A DNA stretch of 64,000 bases from Paenibacillus_G filicis (GCF_038070315.1 NZ_JBBPCC010000002.1:186001-250000), one strand, 5' to 3'; shown: positions 27,672 through 37,528, numbered from the stretch's first letter. Numbers and translations: made by a program. The notes: a model not told the origin generated them from the sequence alone.

Positions 27672-28402
27672 GATGTTCCAGCTCCTTTCAGCATTCGGAA
27701 GCCCAGCTCTTTCTTCAGTAGCTCTACTACTTCTGCCTCATCCTCATGGATGAAAAAGTGCCCTCCGCGAAACCGAATGATCCGGTACCCGGCTGCCGCA
27801 TGACGCCGCCACTCCTCCAGAGGCCCCTGTATCGTGCTGTCTTCGGTTCCGCCAAGCACGATCAGGTTAGCGCGTATGCCCTCGGTCTTCTCGGCATAGC
27901 GGTAAGTCTCCAGCATCCGATAGTCGGACCGTATGATTCTCTCGAACATCGGATACACGGACGGTGTATCGAAGAGCTCCTGCGGCGTCCCCCCGATCGA
28001 TAGCAGCTCCTGACGAAATTCCGAGTCGGACATCAGGTGTACATACCGATTCCCAGCAGGCACATGCGGAGCCGAACGGCCTGACACGATCACAGGGTCA
28101 GGCCCCGGAAGTGCGGCCTGCTGGATGCGGTGCACCAGCTCGAAGGCCAGCAGACTGCCCATGCTATGTCCGAATAAGGCGTAAGGCGAACCGTCTAGGT
28201 ACGGCTCTATACGCTGGAATAAATCGTCCACGGCGTCCTCTACACGGTCCGGCAAAGGCTCATTCATCCTCGCCCCCCGGCCTGCCAGCTCCAGCGGATG
28301 GACATCCGCGACCGGCAGGAGCCGTTTGCGCCACCTGCCATAGATGGCCGCAGATGCGCCTGCGTAAGGCAGGCAGAACAGCTTCATTGCACCCGCCGTC
28401 AT
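27668..28402 (-). CDS. Type II thioesterase of the NRPS/PKS cluster
   Basis: A 244-residue alpha/beta hydrolase of the GrsT/SrfTE-II kind. It has the N-terminal KLFCLPYAGASA, the nucleophile Ser80 in GHSMGS, and a C-terminal GGHFF with the catalytic His. Such enzymes hydrolyse wrong acyl groups or acetyl groups from carrier domains and keep the assembly line running; they do not normally release the product. It overlaps both neighbours by ATGA, so it is translated together with the asparagine synthetase and the next NRPS. Confidence 0.93.
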   Translation of the reverse strand: MTAGAMKLFCLPYAGASAAIYGRWRKRLLPVADVHPLELAGRGARMNEPLPDRVEDAVDDLFQRIEPYLDGSPYALFGHSMGSLLAFELVHRIQQAALPGPDPVIVSGRSAPHVPAGNRYVHLMSDSEFRQELLSIGGTPQELFDTPSVYPMFERIIRSDYRMLETYRYAEKTEGIRANLIVLGGTEDSTIQGPLEEWRRHAAAGYRIIRFRGGHFFIHEDEAEVVELLKKELGFRMLKGAGTS

Positions 28403-29424
28403 CGGAGGAAATGCACATTCGCCCGGCTGAACGGCTCTTCGGCAGTCTCCGGCCAGACCGAAGTCTGCACCTCGGCGATATGCGCTTTGCGGAGTAAGAA
28501 CATGAACAGACGGGATTGGCCGATACCTCCGCCAACCGAATACGGCAGCCGGCCCTCCAGCAGCGCACGGTGGAAATCCAGCTCCCCTCTTTCTTCGCAG
28601 GAGGCAAGCTCCAGCTGCCTCACCAAGGCCGCTTCATCTACGCGGATGCCCATGGACGACACCTCGAACGCCTGACCGATCACCGGATTCCACAGGATCA
28701 TGTCCCCATTCAGCGTCCAATCGTCATAATCCGGCGACCTGCCGTCATGGGGGATGCCGGAGCGCAGCCGACCTCCGATTTGCATCACGAACACAGCTCC
28801 GTATTTCTCTGCAATCTCAGACTCTCGCTCGCTTGCAGAAAGGGACGGGTACGCATCCTCCAGCTCCTGCGAGGTCACAAACGCGATCGTCTCCGGCAGG
28901 ATCGGCGCAATCTGCGGATAAGACTCGTACAGATGCTGCTCCGCAGCCCGGATGGCTCCATAGATCGTGCGGACGATGGATTTGAGCGTCTCCTCGTTCC
29001 GTTCTTCCTTCCCGATGACCCGCTCCCAATCCCATTGATCGACGTAGAGGGAATGAAGAGGGTCCAGCTCCTCGTCCCGGCGGATCGCGTTCATCCGGGT
29101 GAAGATGCCTTCTCCGCGGTCGAACCCGTAGTAAGCCAGCGCCGTCCGCTTCCACTTGGCCAACGAGTGCACGATCTCGAGCTCCAAATCTGGCAACGCC
29201 CGGGCGGTAAAGGTAACCGGACGCTCCTCCCCGTTCAGGTTATCGTTGACGCCTGTGCCTGACCTGAGAAACAAGGGAGCCGTCACCTGCGTCAGATTCA
29301 GCTCGCTGGCCAGCCGATTCTCGAAGAACGTCCCGGCCTTCTGGATCGCCTTTTGCGTTTCCTTGGCATTGAGTAAGGAGCGATAATCCCGTACAACCAC
29401 TTGTTCTTTCCATAATCCCTTCAT
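28399..29424 (-). CDS. asnA: Ammonia-dependent aspartate-ammonia ligase
   Basis: Makes asparagine from aspartate, ammonia and ATP. The 341-residue length and the class II aminoacyl-tRNA-synthetase-like fold match AsnA: LNLTQVTAPLFL and NLNGEERPV near the N-terminus, HSLAKWKR, HSLYVDQWDWE in the middle and GGGIGQSR at the C-terminus. ATG 29424 has AAGGAG eight bases upstream; the ATG six bases earlier is too close to that site. Its place inside the NRPS operon, between the exporter and the thioesterase and translationally coupled to the latter, suggests it supplies Asn to the Asn-activating NRPS at 32674-37257. Confidence 0.95.
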   Translation of the reverse strand: MKGLWKEQVVVRDYRSLLNAKETQKAIQKAGTFFENRLASELNLTQVTAPLFLRSGTGVNDNLNGEERPVTFTARALPDLELEIVHSLAKWKRTALAYYGFDRGEGIFTRMNAIRRDEELDPLHSLYVDQWDWERVIGKEERNEETLKSIVRTIYGAIRAAEQHLYESYPQIAPILPETIAFVTSQELEDAYPSLSASERESEIAEKYGAVFVMQIGGRLRSGIPHDGRSPDYDDWTLNGDMILWNPVIGQAFEVSSMGIRVDEAALVRQLELASCEERGELDFHRALLEGRLPYSVGGGIGQSRLFMFLLRKAHIAEVQTSVWPETAEEPFSRANVHFLR

Positions 29425-29455
29425 CCACATGGCTCCTTATCGGGGTGTTAAGACT

Positions 29456-32400
29456 TCATTCGTAGGCGGCAGCCACCTGCAGCTGCCCCGGCTGCTGCAC
29501 GATCTGTCCAAAATCCAGCTTGATCAGCTGATCCGCCAGATGGAAATACATATCATCATGGGTAATCGCGATGATGCAGGTCCCCCGCGCTCGCAGCTCA
29601 GGCAGCAAGGTGTGGTAGAAAAACTTTCTGTATTCCGGATCCTGGTCCGCCGCCCATTCATCCAACAAGTAAACCGGACGCTCTTCGAGATAGCTGATCA
29701 GCAGGGCGAGACGTTTCCGCTGTCCGGTGGACAGCTCGATGTGGCTGAAGCGGCCTTCCTTGAGCGTTACTTTGTCTTCCAGTTGCAGCACCTTCAGATA
29801 GTGCCGGATGTCCTCCTCCTTGGTCGTCCAATCAATCCCGTACAGACGGCTGAACAAGTGAACGTCGCTGAATATCGCGGAAAACAGCTCATTCAATTCA
29901 CCAGGACCTGCTGGCCGGCCGTTCAGCAGCATCTGCCCTCTGCTTGGTTGATACAAGCCTGTCAGCAGCTTGGCGAAGGTGGACTTGCCGCTGCCATTCC
30001 CTCCCGTGATGAACGTGATCTGACCGGAGCGGAAGGTCGCAGACAACGGCCCGACCGCAAATACATGACCGTCGGAGGTTTCGTACTCAAACTCGACCGC
30101 ATCGGCCGTAAGCTCGACCGACGCCAGCTGTCCGGCGGCTGCATCGCTCCCGATCCCGGACAATACCTCATCCAGCTCAGCATTCAGCGCCTGGATACGT
30201 CTCCAGCTAATGCGTACCATCGCGAACTGCGGGATGGAGGCCAGAATCATATTGATCGGCCCGACCATATAGATGAAGACGAAGACATAGTCACGAACGA
30301 AGGAGAACGCATTGTCGAAGAGCAGCGGGAACAGGAAGCCGATCACCCCGAGCACCATCACGAACAGCAGCTCTCCGATGATGAATACCATCGCGAAGTT
30401 GATGTCGCCTTGCGCGCGCTTGAGGCGGTATTCCTCACAGCTTTCATTGAAGTCCGCCTGGAAATCACGGCGCTTGCCCCGGTTCAGCGCCAGCTCCTTG
30501 AATCCCCGGACCAGATCGTTGATGTACCGGAAAAACGTATTTTGAATATCCCGCGTCTGCTCCCACAGCGCGTTCGCTTTTTTGCCGACGAAGTAATACA
30601 TCACTGCTGCCAGAAGCAGCACACCCATCGAGATCAGCAGCCCCAGCGCATTGATCAGCCCCAGATAGATGAAGCAGAACACGAGCGTGATCATGCTGGT
30701 GAGGCCGGATACGATCAGATTCACGATGTTGCTGATCGCTTCGGTATCATTATTTAGCGTGGACTCGATCCGTTCGCGCTTGATTTTCTCCATGTCCTGA
30801 TAAGAGATCCTCAGCAGCTTGGCGACGATCTCCGTACGCTTGCTATAGATCAGATCATTGGCCAACCGGATGAGGATTGGCCTCAGCACCCTTTGCCCAA
30901 CCACATACAGCACGATCCCGAACAGGAAGTAGAGCAGCAGATTGTTGGCTGTCTGTATAGGCTGCTGAAAGCCGATCTTCGCCCGCGTACTCACCGCGTC
31001 GTTCACCGTGAATACGATCAGTGCATTGCCGAAGCCGCTCGCCAGACTCAGCACACTCATCAGGAAGTATGAGGTTTTGCCCGCCTGCGGGAATAGCAGC
31101 TGTAGCACGTAGTACAGGTAGAACAGTGCTGCAGCCCCTCCGATGGCGTACATGCCGAGGTGCAGCGTATCCGGGGTGTACACGACCATCGCGCTCCAGG
31201 TGCTGCCATTCAGGTACACCCGCGGTACATACGTCAGGCAGTAGAAGAACACAGCGGTTACAGCGCTTAGAAGCAGGACGCTTCCAGTCCGTGCAAGGCT
31301 GAGGCCGGCGAATTTCCGTCTTCTCCGGACAATACCGGCCAGCGATGCGCCGTTCAGGTAGAGCAGCACGCCTATGAACGGAACGCAGCCGATGAGGATC
31401 ATCGCGCCCACCTTGTCCAGCCGGGCGTAATTGTCGAAGTAAGAGAAGGCCTCTTCCCTGCCGGTGAAGTGATTGACGATGTCATTAGCTATTTTCTGCG
31501 GCAGATACGTCTCCAGATTGGAGAAGACGGCTACGCCAAGCTGTTCCTCCGGACGCAGGATGACCGACGAGAAGAAGTTAGGATTGTTGCCGTCATGGAA
31601 GAGCTGACCGCCGCCCAGCTGGAGCACATTCCAGCCCATCGCGTAGGAGGAGCCGTCTCCGAACGGCGGTACCGTGCGGTTCGCCTGCTGTGTCTCCAGC
31701 GCCAAACGCCGCAAGTCGCCCGATGCTTCAGCCGTACCAAGCTGCAGCTTGATCCACTGGGCGTAATCCTCGCTGCTCGTCACAACATACGCAGCCGGCA
31801 CATTGCCCCCGTAATACGGGGCGTCGTAAGCCTTTGCTTGCGTAAACCACTGCTTATAGCCCCGCGACATCTGTCCTTCCGGGACTCCCTCCCGGCCTAC
31901 ATACGTATGATTCATCCCGAGAGGCTGCAAGATATGCTGCCGGATGTAAGACGCGTAGGGCACGCCGGTCGCCTGCTGCATAATCAGGCCCAGAATGTCA
32001 TAATTGACCGTGGCATATACAAATTGATTACCTGGCTTATACAGCAGCTTGCTGCCTGCCAGGACGCGCATGGACTTCTCCAGCGCATCCTCCCCCTGCA
32101 GCTCCGGCAGCTCCCCGATCGTGGACGGGGCGATCCCGCTCGTATGATGCAGCAGTTGTCTGAGTGTGACAACGGCAGGCTGATGCTTGTACGTGAAGGT
32201 TAGCCAGGGCAGATAGGCCGTAACCGGCTCGTCCAGCTTCAGCAGCCCCTCCCGGCTCAGCTTCAGCACCGCCATCGCTGTGAACGCCTTGCTCATTGAG
32301 CCCAGCTCGAACAGCCTATCCGTCGTCATGGGAATGCGCGCCGCCTTGTCGGCGAAGCCGAATCCTTTGTTATAGACGGTATCCCGGCCTTTGACGATGA

Positions 32401-32608
32401 CTACGGAGAGCCCTGGGATCTCGCTTCCTTCGAAGCTCTTGGCAATGATCCGCTCCACCGCTTCCGTATCCTGGCCGGACCATGCAGGCGCAGCCGGGCT
32501 TCTCCATACAACAGCCGGCGGCAGCAGGCAGGCAACGATCGCAGCAAGCATCAGCCATAGTCCCAAGCTTCTATACCATCTCGTTCCATGAGCTTTCATC
32601 GATTGCAC
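29456..32608 (-). CDS. S12 peptidase (ClbP/ZmaM-like) fused to cyclic-peptide-type ABC exporter
   Basis: A 1050-residue fusion. A signal/anchor helix (14-35) is followed by a beta-lactamase-like serine hydrolase outside the membrane (about 45-385) with Ser104 and Lys107 in SMSK, Tyr198 in VYAT and HDG at 338-340. Three membrane helices (about 400-505) come next, as in ClbP. Then a complete half-exporter: six membrane helices (about 515-800) and an ATPase with GGNGSGKST (869-877), LSTGQRKR and LLDEWAADQDP, the SyrD/PvdE style. In zwittermicin and xenocoumacin synthesis, peptidases of this family cut an N-acyl-D-Asn cap off the precursor. The preceding gene is a D-Asn NRPS, so this is very likely the same role. 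GTG 32608 or ATG 32599 may be the start. Confidence 0.92.
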   Translation of the reverse strand: MQSMKAHGTRWYRSLGLWLMLAAIVACLLPPAVVWRSPAAPAWSGQDTEAVERIIAKSFEGSEIPGLSVVIVKGRDTVYNKGFGFADKAARIPMTTDRLFELGSMSKAFTAMAVLKLSREGLLKLDEPVTAYLPWLTFTYKHQPAVVTLRQLLHHTSGIAPSTIGELPELQGEDALEKSMRVLAGSKLLYKPGNQFVYATVNYDILGLIMQQATGVPYASYIRQHILQPLGMNHTYVGREGVPEGQMSRGYKQWFTQAKAYDAPYYGGNVPAAYVVTSSEDYAQWIKLQLGTAEASGDLRRLALETQQANRTVPPFGDGSSYAMGWNVLQLGGGQLFHDGNNPNFFSSVILRPEEQLGVAVFSNLETYLPQKIANDIVNHFTGREEAFSYFDNYARLDKVGAMILIGCVPFIGVLLYLNGASLAGIVRRRRKFAGLSLARTGSVLLLSAVTAVFFYCLTYVPRVYLNGSTWSAMVVYTPDTLHLGMYAIGGAAALFYLYYVLQLLFPQAGKTSYFLMSVLSLASGFGNALIVFTVNDAVSTRAKIGFQQPIQTANNLLLYFLFGIVLYVVGQRVLRPILIRLANDLIYSKRTEIVAKLLRISYQDMEKIKRERIESTLNNDTEAISNIVNLIVSGLTSMITLVFCFIYLGLINALGLLISMGVLLLAAVMYYFVGKKANALWEQTRDIQNTFFRYINDLVRGFKELALNRGKRRDFQADFNESCEEYRLKRAQGDINFAMVFIIGELLFVMVLGVIGFLFPLLFDNAFSFVRDYVFVFIYMVGPINMILASIPQFAMVRISWRRIQALNAELDEVLSGIGSDAAAGQLASVELTADAVEFEYETSDGHVFAVGPLSATFRSGQITFITGGNGSGKSTFAKLLTGLYQPSRGQMLLNGRPAGPGELNELFSAIFSDVHLFSRLYGIDWTTKEEDIRHYLKVLQLEDKVTLKEGRFSHIELSTGQRKRLALLISYLEERPVYLLDEWAADQDPEYRKFFYHTLLPELRARGTCIIAITHDDMYFHLADQLIKLDFGQIVQQPGQLQVAAAYE

Positions 32609-32673
32609 ATTTTCCGACTCTCCCAGGCCGTATTTTGAGCTCCCTGATCAAGCTGATCTCAGACAGGCTGAGA

Positions 32674-35600
32674 CTAACCGAACAGCATATCCAATTGAGA
32701 CTGCGAAAGCCCCGCAGCAGCAAAGTCCGACGGTGTAAACTGCGGGCTGTCTGTAGAACAGCCATGCTGCACAAGCCAGCGAAGATGCTCAGCCATTCGT
32801 TCGGTCAAGCTATGCAGCCTAGCCGCCTCCCCGCTCTGACGGCCATAGACGGTGGATAGAGTCAGCCGTTTATTCACGATAGCGGCTACGATGTCAACGA
32901 AGCAGGTCAGTTCGTTGCCCGAATCATGCTCCGCGCCTGAATCCAGCAGTGCATACTCAAATAGATCATTGCCGAACCCGGTATCCAAATCTCCGACGTA
33001 ATTAAATCTCACGGTCTCCCTGCTGCTAATCTCCACACTGCGTTTCAGATAACGCAGCACGCCATAATCGATGCCTTGGGCTGGAACCGCCCGCAGTTGT
33101 TCCTTCGCTTGCTTGATCAATTCTCCCGGTTCCCCGCCCTCCAGCTTAAGACAGCAAGGATACATACTCGTAAACCATCCCACCGTTCGTGTAAGATCCA
33201 AATCCTCGAACAACTCTTCCCTCCCATGAGTCTCGACTTCAATAAGAACGGTATCCCGATGCGTGTATTCGCGAACCGTCAAGGCCAGCGCCAGCAGCAG
33301 CAAATCCTTCGTTTCCGTCCGGTATGCAGCGTTGGCCGGTCCTGTCAGCTGCGCCGTTTCCTCCTCCGTCAGCTCCGTCCGGCTGTGCACGCTATCCGCA
33401 ATCAGCTCCGGCTGCAAGGACGCTTCCTCTTCCGTCATGGGCCAGCCCTCGCAGCCTGCGGCGTCGTGCTGCACGCCTTTCCAGTACAGCTCCCGCTCCT
33501 CCGGGATGTGCCTGGCGTATTGATGCAGCCTCTCAGCCCATTGCCCGTAGGCATGCGTCTTGCGAGGCAAGCGCAGTCTCTCCCCCCGCCTGATCTGATC
33601 CAGCAGGCTTGCGAAATCATCCAGCACAATCCCCCAGGACACTACGTCGATAACCAGATGATGCGCGGTCAACAGCAGCATCTGGGAGCCATTCGCGTCC
33701 GTCTGAAACAGACAAGCTGCCAGTGGAAGCCCCTGATCCAGCCGCAAGCCCGATTTCAACCGGGTACCTATCTCCCGCAGACGAGCGGGAACCGTCTCGA
33801 TCGGAACTGACGATAAATCAGCCTTTTGCACGTCGATTTCCTTCCGCATCAGCTCAGGGTTGTAGAACAGCCGCCCGGATTGGCGGTTGTACGAAAGGCG
33901 CAGCGCATCATGATGCTGCACGATCGCCTGCAGGATGATACGCACCTCCTCCAGCTTCACCTGCTGCTTCATGCGGAGCAGTACAGACTGATTCCAGTAG
34001 TGCTCGTTAGCGAACTTCCGGCTGAAAAACCACTCCGTAATCGGCGTCGGCAAAATCTCGCCCTGGGCGGGCCCTTGACCTGCCTCTGTCTCTGACATCT
34101 GCTCGGCGCTGGCTGCAACCTCAGCAAAATACGGCTGTGACAAAATATCCTTCACCTTGACTCGAATCCCATCCTCATGCAATTTGCCTGCGATCTGAAT
34201 GGCCTTGATGGAGTCGCCGCCCAACTGATAGAAATGATCCCTGCGGCCCAGCCGTTCCACCTGCAGCACCTCCCGGTACCGGTGCCACACCTTCTGCTCC
34301 AGCTCGCTGGTGAATACCGGCTCCTCTCCATCGCTAGACGGAAAAGCGATTGGCGGTAAAGCCGCTCGGTCCACCTTGCCGTTCGGCGTCAGAGGCAGAC
34401 TCTCCAGCCGTCCGTATAAGGACGGAACCATATAATGAGGAAGCTTACCGAGCAAACTGGAACGCAACTCCTCCTCATACACTTTCCCCGGCGATACATA
34501 GTAAACGCATAGATGGACCGCGCCGTCCGGGCCTGTCCGGTCAAGAACAGCAGCATCCTTCACCAGAGGATGCTCCAGCAGGCGGCTTTCGATCTCGCTC
34601 AGCTCGATCCGGTAGCCTCTGATCTTCACCTGATGATCGATCCGTCCCAGATATTCCATCACGCCGTCCGGCCGGTATCTGGCCAGATCTCCGGTTTTGT
34701 ACATGACCGCACCGGACACGAACGGGTTGGGCACAAAGCGCTCCTGCGTCAGGTCATTCCGGTTGAAGTACCCCCGGGCTACGCCGTCGCCGGAAACATA
34801 CAGCTCCCCAATACTCCCGACCGGGAGCAGCCTGAGCTGGGCATCCAGGATATACAGCTTCACATTGTCCGCAGGGCGGCCGATGGGGACCGAAGCGCCG
34901 TCATCGACCAGCTCATCGAAGCGGTGAATCATGCACCCTACGGTCGTTTCTGTCGGCCCGTATTCATTGTAAACCTCCACATGCCCGCCGAACGCTTCAC
35001 ACACGCTGCGAAGCATGCTTGTTTTCAAATCCTCCCCTCCGACGATAAAGCGACGTATGATGCTGTGCCTATAAACTCCGTCCTTTAACAAGGACAGATG
35101 TGCCGGAGTCAGCTTAATCACATGGGTCGCGTTATCTCTCACAATCCGGTTCAACACGGAATCCGTCCCATCATCGTCCGCATAAACGCGTATGGGGTTC
35201 CCATTGATCAGCGGAGCGAACAGGCTCGTCACCGTCAAATCGAAGGAAATCGAGGAGTAGAAGGCGAAAGACTCGGACGGATCGGCCAGATAATGCTTCT
35301 TGGCCCACCAGCTGTAATTCACAAGCGAGCGGTGCGAGATCATCACGCCCTTCGGACGGCCAGTTGACCCGGACGTATAGATGATGTAGGCAAGGTCCTG
35401 GGGTTCGTTAACCACCTCCAGATTAACGCCATCACCGGAGTACACATCCGGGTCCAGCAGATCGATGAGGTCTCCCTGGTAATCCAGCTCCCTCAGGCTA
35501 TCCGCCACATTCGTCAGTAGCAGCGCCGCCTGCGAATCCTCCATCAGATACCGGATACGCTCCGCCGGATATCCCGGGTCGATCGGGACATAGGCACCTC

Positions 35601-37257
35601 CGGCCTTCAACACCGCCAGGATCGCCACGATCGTCTCGGGAGAATGGACGGCCATCAAGCCGACGACATGATCCCGGCCTATACCACGCCCTCTTAGAGC
35701 AGCCGCAAGCCTATTCGCTTGAGCATTTAACTCACCGTACGACATCGCTCTGTCTAAGCCTTTGTACAGAGCTACACGATCCGGTGCTCTCGCTGCCTGC
35801 TCCTCGAAGAGCTGATGCACAAGCCGATCTCTGGGATACTCCGCCTCAGTCCGGTTCCAATCCGTCAGCAGCCTTCGCTTCGCCGCAGGCGTGACCAGCT
35901 CCAGCTCATCGGCCCGCAGAGAGGGCTGCTCCAGACAAGTGAGCATCATCTGGTGCAGCTGCTCCCACATGCTCTCGATATCTGTATCGGTATATTCGGA
36001 GATCTTGTAGTCGAAGCTGATCAACAGCCTTCCGTCCGCTCTCCAATCCTTGATTACCATCTGCAGGGCGTACATCTGATGACCGCTGTAAATCTCTGTC
36101 GTCTCAATCGGATCACCGTCCAGCTCGGCCAGCATCCGGGTATTGTAATAATTCACACATAGATCGAATAGCGCGCTATACCCCTTTTTCTGCAGCTGAA
36201 GGTTCTGCACGAGCAGATCATACGGATACTTCTGGTTGAAGTAGCAGCTCTGCAGCTCCTCCTGTACCGACTGCAGCAGACTGTGCAGCGTCTGCCTGTC
36301 ATCCACCCTATAGCGGAAAGGAACCGTCGAAGTGAACATCCCGAACGTGTCCTTTTCCTTCCGGCCGGAACGGTTAAGCACCGGAGTCCCTATAATCAGG
36401 TCGTGTTGGCCGGTCGTCCGCTGCACACTCAGAAGCATTAGCAGCACGAAGAAGGTGTTCACGGAGCAGCCCTGCTCGGCGGCAAATTGCTTCAACGTCT
36501 CGCTGAGTCCCGCTTCCAGCAGGAAGGACTTCCGCTTGCCTGCCGTATCGGTGGAATCCCGTACCGTCAGCCCCTCGGGAAGCGTCTCGAACCGCGTGTT
36601 CCAGAACGCCTCATGCTTCGCAAAGCGGGATGACGCCATATAGGACGCTTCCGTCTCCAGATAGTCCAGATAAGAGGGGTACTCCTCTGGCGGAGGAAGC
36701 TTGTCCGGCTCGGGCCAGGAAGCATACAGCTCCCAGATCCGGTTCATCATCCGGGTCAGCGACCAGCCATCCGCAATCAGATGATGGAAAATAAATACAT
36801 AACCTGCTTTATGTTCATGCAGCCGAATGTTGTAGAAGGCGAATAAAAACTCGCTCATCCCATCAAATGGCCTCTGCGCTTCTTCATGAATCCATCTGGA
36901 GAAAGCTTCCTCCGGATCGGGGAACGAACTGAAATCTTTGAGCGGAATGGGTGTCCTAGGCCATTCTCCTACATACTGCCTGACTTCACCCTGCTCCCGG
37001 ATCAGCCTCAGACGAACACCGGCATTCTCTTGGATGAAGCGATGAAGCGATGCTTCCAGATCATTGAAATCGATAGCCCCCAGCTTGAAGGAGGAGGCGA
37101 TCAAATGATGAATCGGGGTATGTTGATGGATGTTCTCGACGAACCATATCCTTTTCTGCGGATGCGTCAACGGATAGGTGGCATGCTCTCTGCTCATTCG
37201 CTTCCCTAGCTCCCTTCGTGCACGGATGAACATGGTAGTTTCGGGTTTACTTTCCAT
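32674..37257 (-). CDS. NRPS: C-A(Asn)-PCP-E, D-asparagine module
   Basis: A 1527-residue NRPS, first gene of the operon. The condensation domain (about 25-460) begins YPLTHPQKRIWFVE and has HHLIADG at 158-164; as the first domain it may be a starter domain that acylates the amino acid. The A domain (about 480-985) has YTSGSTGRPKG, YGPTE and NGKVDRA, with specificity positions reading DLTKIGEVG, close to the Asn code DLTKLGEVG. The carrier (about 1005-1080) reads YQLGGDSIKA, the LGGDS form usual before epimerases. The last domain (about 1095-1500) is an epimerase: HHLVIDVVSW and FNYVGDLD. Expected product: acyl-D-Asn on the carrier. No AT, TE or MbtH partner is fused. Confidence 0.94.
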   Translation of the reverse strand: MESKPETTMFIRARRELGKRMSREHATYPLTHPQKRIWFVENIHQHTPIHHLIASSFKLGAIDFNDLEASLHRFIQENAGVRLRLIREQGEVRQYVGEWPRTPIPLKDFSSFPDPEEAFSRWIHEEAQRPFDGMSEFLFAFYNIRLHEHKAGYVFIFHHLIADGWSLTRMMNRIWELYASWPEPDKLPPPEEYPSYLDYLETEASYMASSRFAKHEAFWNTRFETLPEGLTVRDSTDTAGKRKSFLLEAGLSETLKQFAAEQGCSVNTFFVLLMLLSVQRTTGQHDLIIGTPVLNRSGRKEKDTFGMFTSTVPFRYRVDDRQTLHSLLQSVQEELQSCYFNQKYPYDLLVQNLQLQKKGYSALFDLCVNYYNTRMLAELDGDPIETTEIYSGHQMYALQMVIKDWRADGRLLISFDYKISEYTDTDIESMWEQLHQMMLTCLEQPSLRADELELVTPAAKRRLLTDWNRTEAEYPRDRLVHQLFEEQAARAPDRVALYKGLDRAMSYGELNAQANRLAAALRGRGIGRDHVVGLMAVHSPETIVAILAVLKAGGAYVPIDPGYPAERIRYLMEDSQAALLLTNVADSLRELDYQGDLIDLLDPDVYSGDGVNLEVVNEPQDLAYIIYTSGSTGRPKGVMISHRSLVNYSWWAKKHYLADPSESFAFYSSISFDLTVTSLFAPLINGNPIRVYADDDGTDSVLNRIVRDNATHVIKLTPAHLSLLKDGVYRHSIIRRFIVGGEDLKTSMLRSVCEAFGGHVEVYNEYGPTETTVGCMIHRFDELVDDGASVPIGRPADNVKLYILDAQLRLLPVGSIGELYVSGDGVARGYFNRNDLTQERFVPNPFVSGAVMYKTGDLARYRPDGVMEYLGRIDHQVKIRGYRIELSEIESRLLEHPLVKDAAVLDRTGPDGAVHLCVYYVSPGKVYEEELRSSLLGKLPHYMVPSLYGRLESLPLTPNGKVDRAALPPIAFPSSDGEEPVFTSELEQKVWHRYREVLQVERLGRRDHFYQLGGDSIKAIQIAGKLHEDGIRVKVKDILSQPYFAEVAASAEQMSETEAGQGPAQGEILPTPITEWFFSRKFANEHYWNQSVLLRMKQQVKLEEVRIILQAIVQHHDALRLSYNRQSGRLFYNPELMRKEIDVQKADLSSVPIETVPARLREIGTRLKSGLRLDQGLPLAACLFQTDANGSQMLLLTAHHLVIDVVSWGIVLDDFASLLDQIRRGERLRLPRKTHAYGQWAERLHQYARHIPEERELYWKGVQHDAAGCEGWPMTEEEASLQPELIADSVHSRTELTEEETAQLTGPANAAYRTETKDLLLLALALTVREYTHRDTVLIEVETHGREELFEDLDLTRTVGWFTSMYPCCLKLEGGEPGELIKQAKEQLRAVPAQGIDYGVLRYLKRSVEISSRETVRFNYVGDLDTGFGNDLFEYALLDSGAEHDSGNELTCFVDIVAAIVNKRLTLSTVYGRQSGEAARLHSLTERMAEHLRWLVQHGCSTDSPQFTPSDFAAAGLSQSQLDMLFG

Positions 37258-37305
37258 TACTCCGTTACCTTCATTATAGCTCTGGAAAAATCTTCAACTA
37301 CACAT

Positions 37306-37336
37306 ATTATGACTTCATTTGATATGAATGTGACAA
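37306..37336 (-). promoter_or_regulatory. Candidate promoter of the NRPS/PKS operon
   Basis: On the minus strand TTGTCA and CATAAT are 19 bases apart, with the start codon about 50 bp further on. The spacer holds the small dyad TTCAT-5-ATGAA, a possible operator. A better-looking TATAAT at 37273-37278 is too close to the ATG to leave a ribosome site. Weak evidence. Confidence 0.3.
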
Positions 37337-37404
37337 ATAAGGTATTTGTTTTTTTTTATGGGAAATAAGAATGAATAAGGTAATTTAACCCTTATCCAGC
37401 GATA

Positions 37405-37437
37405 CAAAAAAGACTGCAGCGCCTAAGCAAGCTGCAG
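37405..37437 (-). terminator. Terminator after the glycoside hydrolase gene
   Basis: On the minus strand CTGCAGC and GCTGCAG form a stem around a nine-base loop, followed by CTTTTTT. It lies about 90 bp past the end of the hydrolase gene and upstream of the NRPS operon, so it separates the sugar locus from the biosynthetic locus. Confidence 0.75.
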
Positions 37438-37528
37438 CCATTCCATCTTAAAGTGTATGCGTTTCTCCCGGACATACCGGGCCTTCATTTTCCTGTGGGT
37501 CACAGCTTCAGGTGCAATCTAGACTTAC

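Noticed and set aside
29429..30757. Plus-strand open frame of 442 codons
   Set aside because: Antisense to the ABC part of the exporter fusion; no motif or ribosome site.
29456..32608. Beta-lactamase resistance gene
   Set aside because: The serine hydrolase domain has the beta-lactamase fold, but its fusion to an exporter and its place behind a D-Asn module favour a prodrug peptidase.
6942..37257. MbtH-like protein, phosphopantetheinyl transferase or KS-dehydratase accessory genes in the cluster
   Set aside because: I looked for short genes with these motifs in all gaps and found none; they must be elsewhere if needed.
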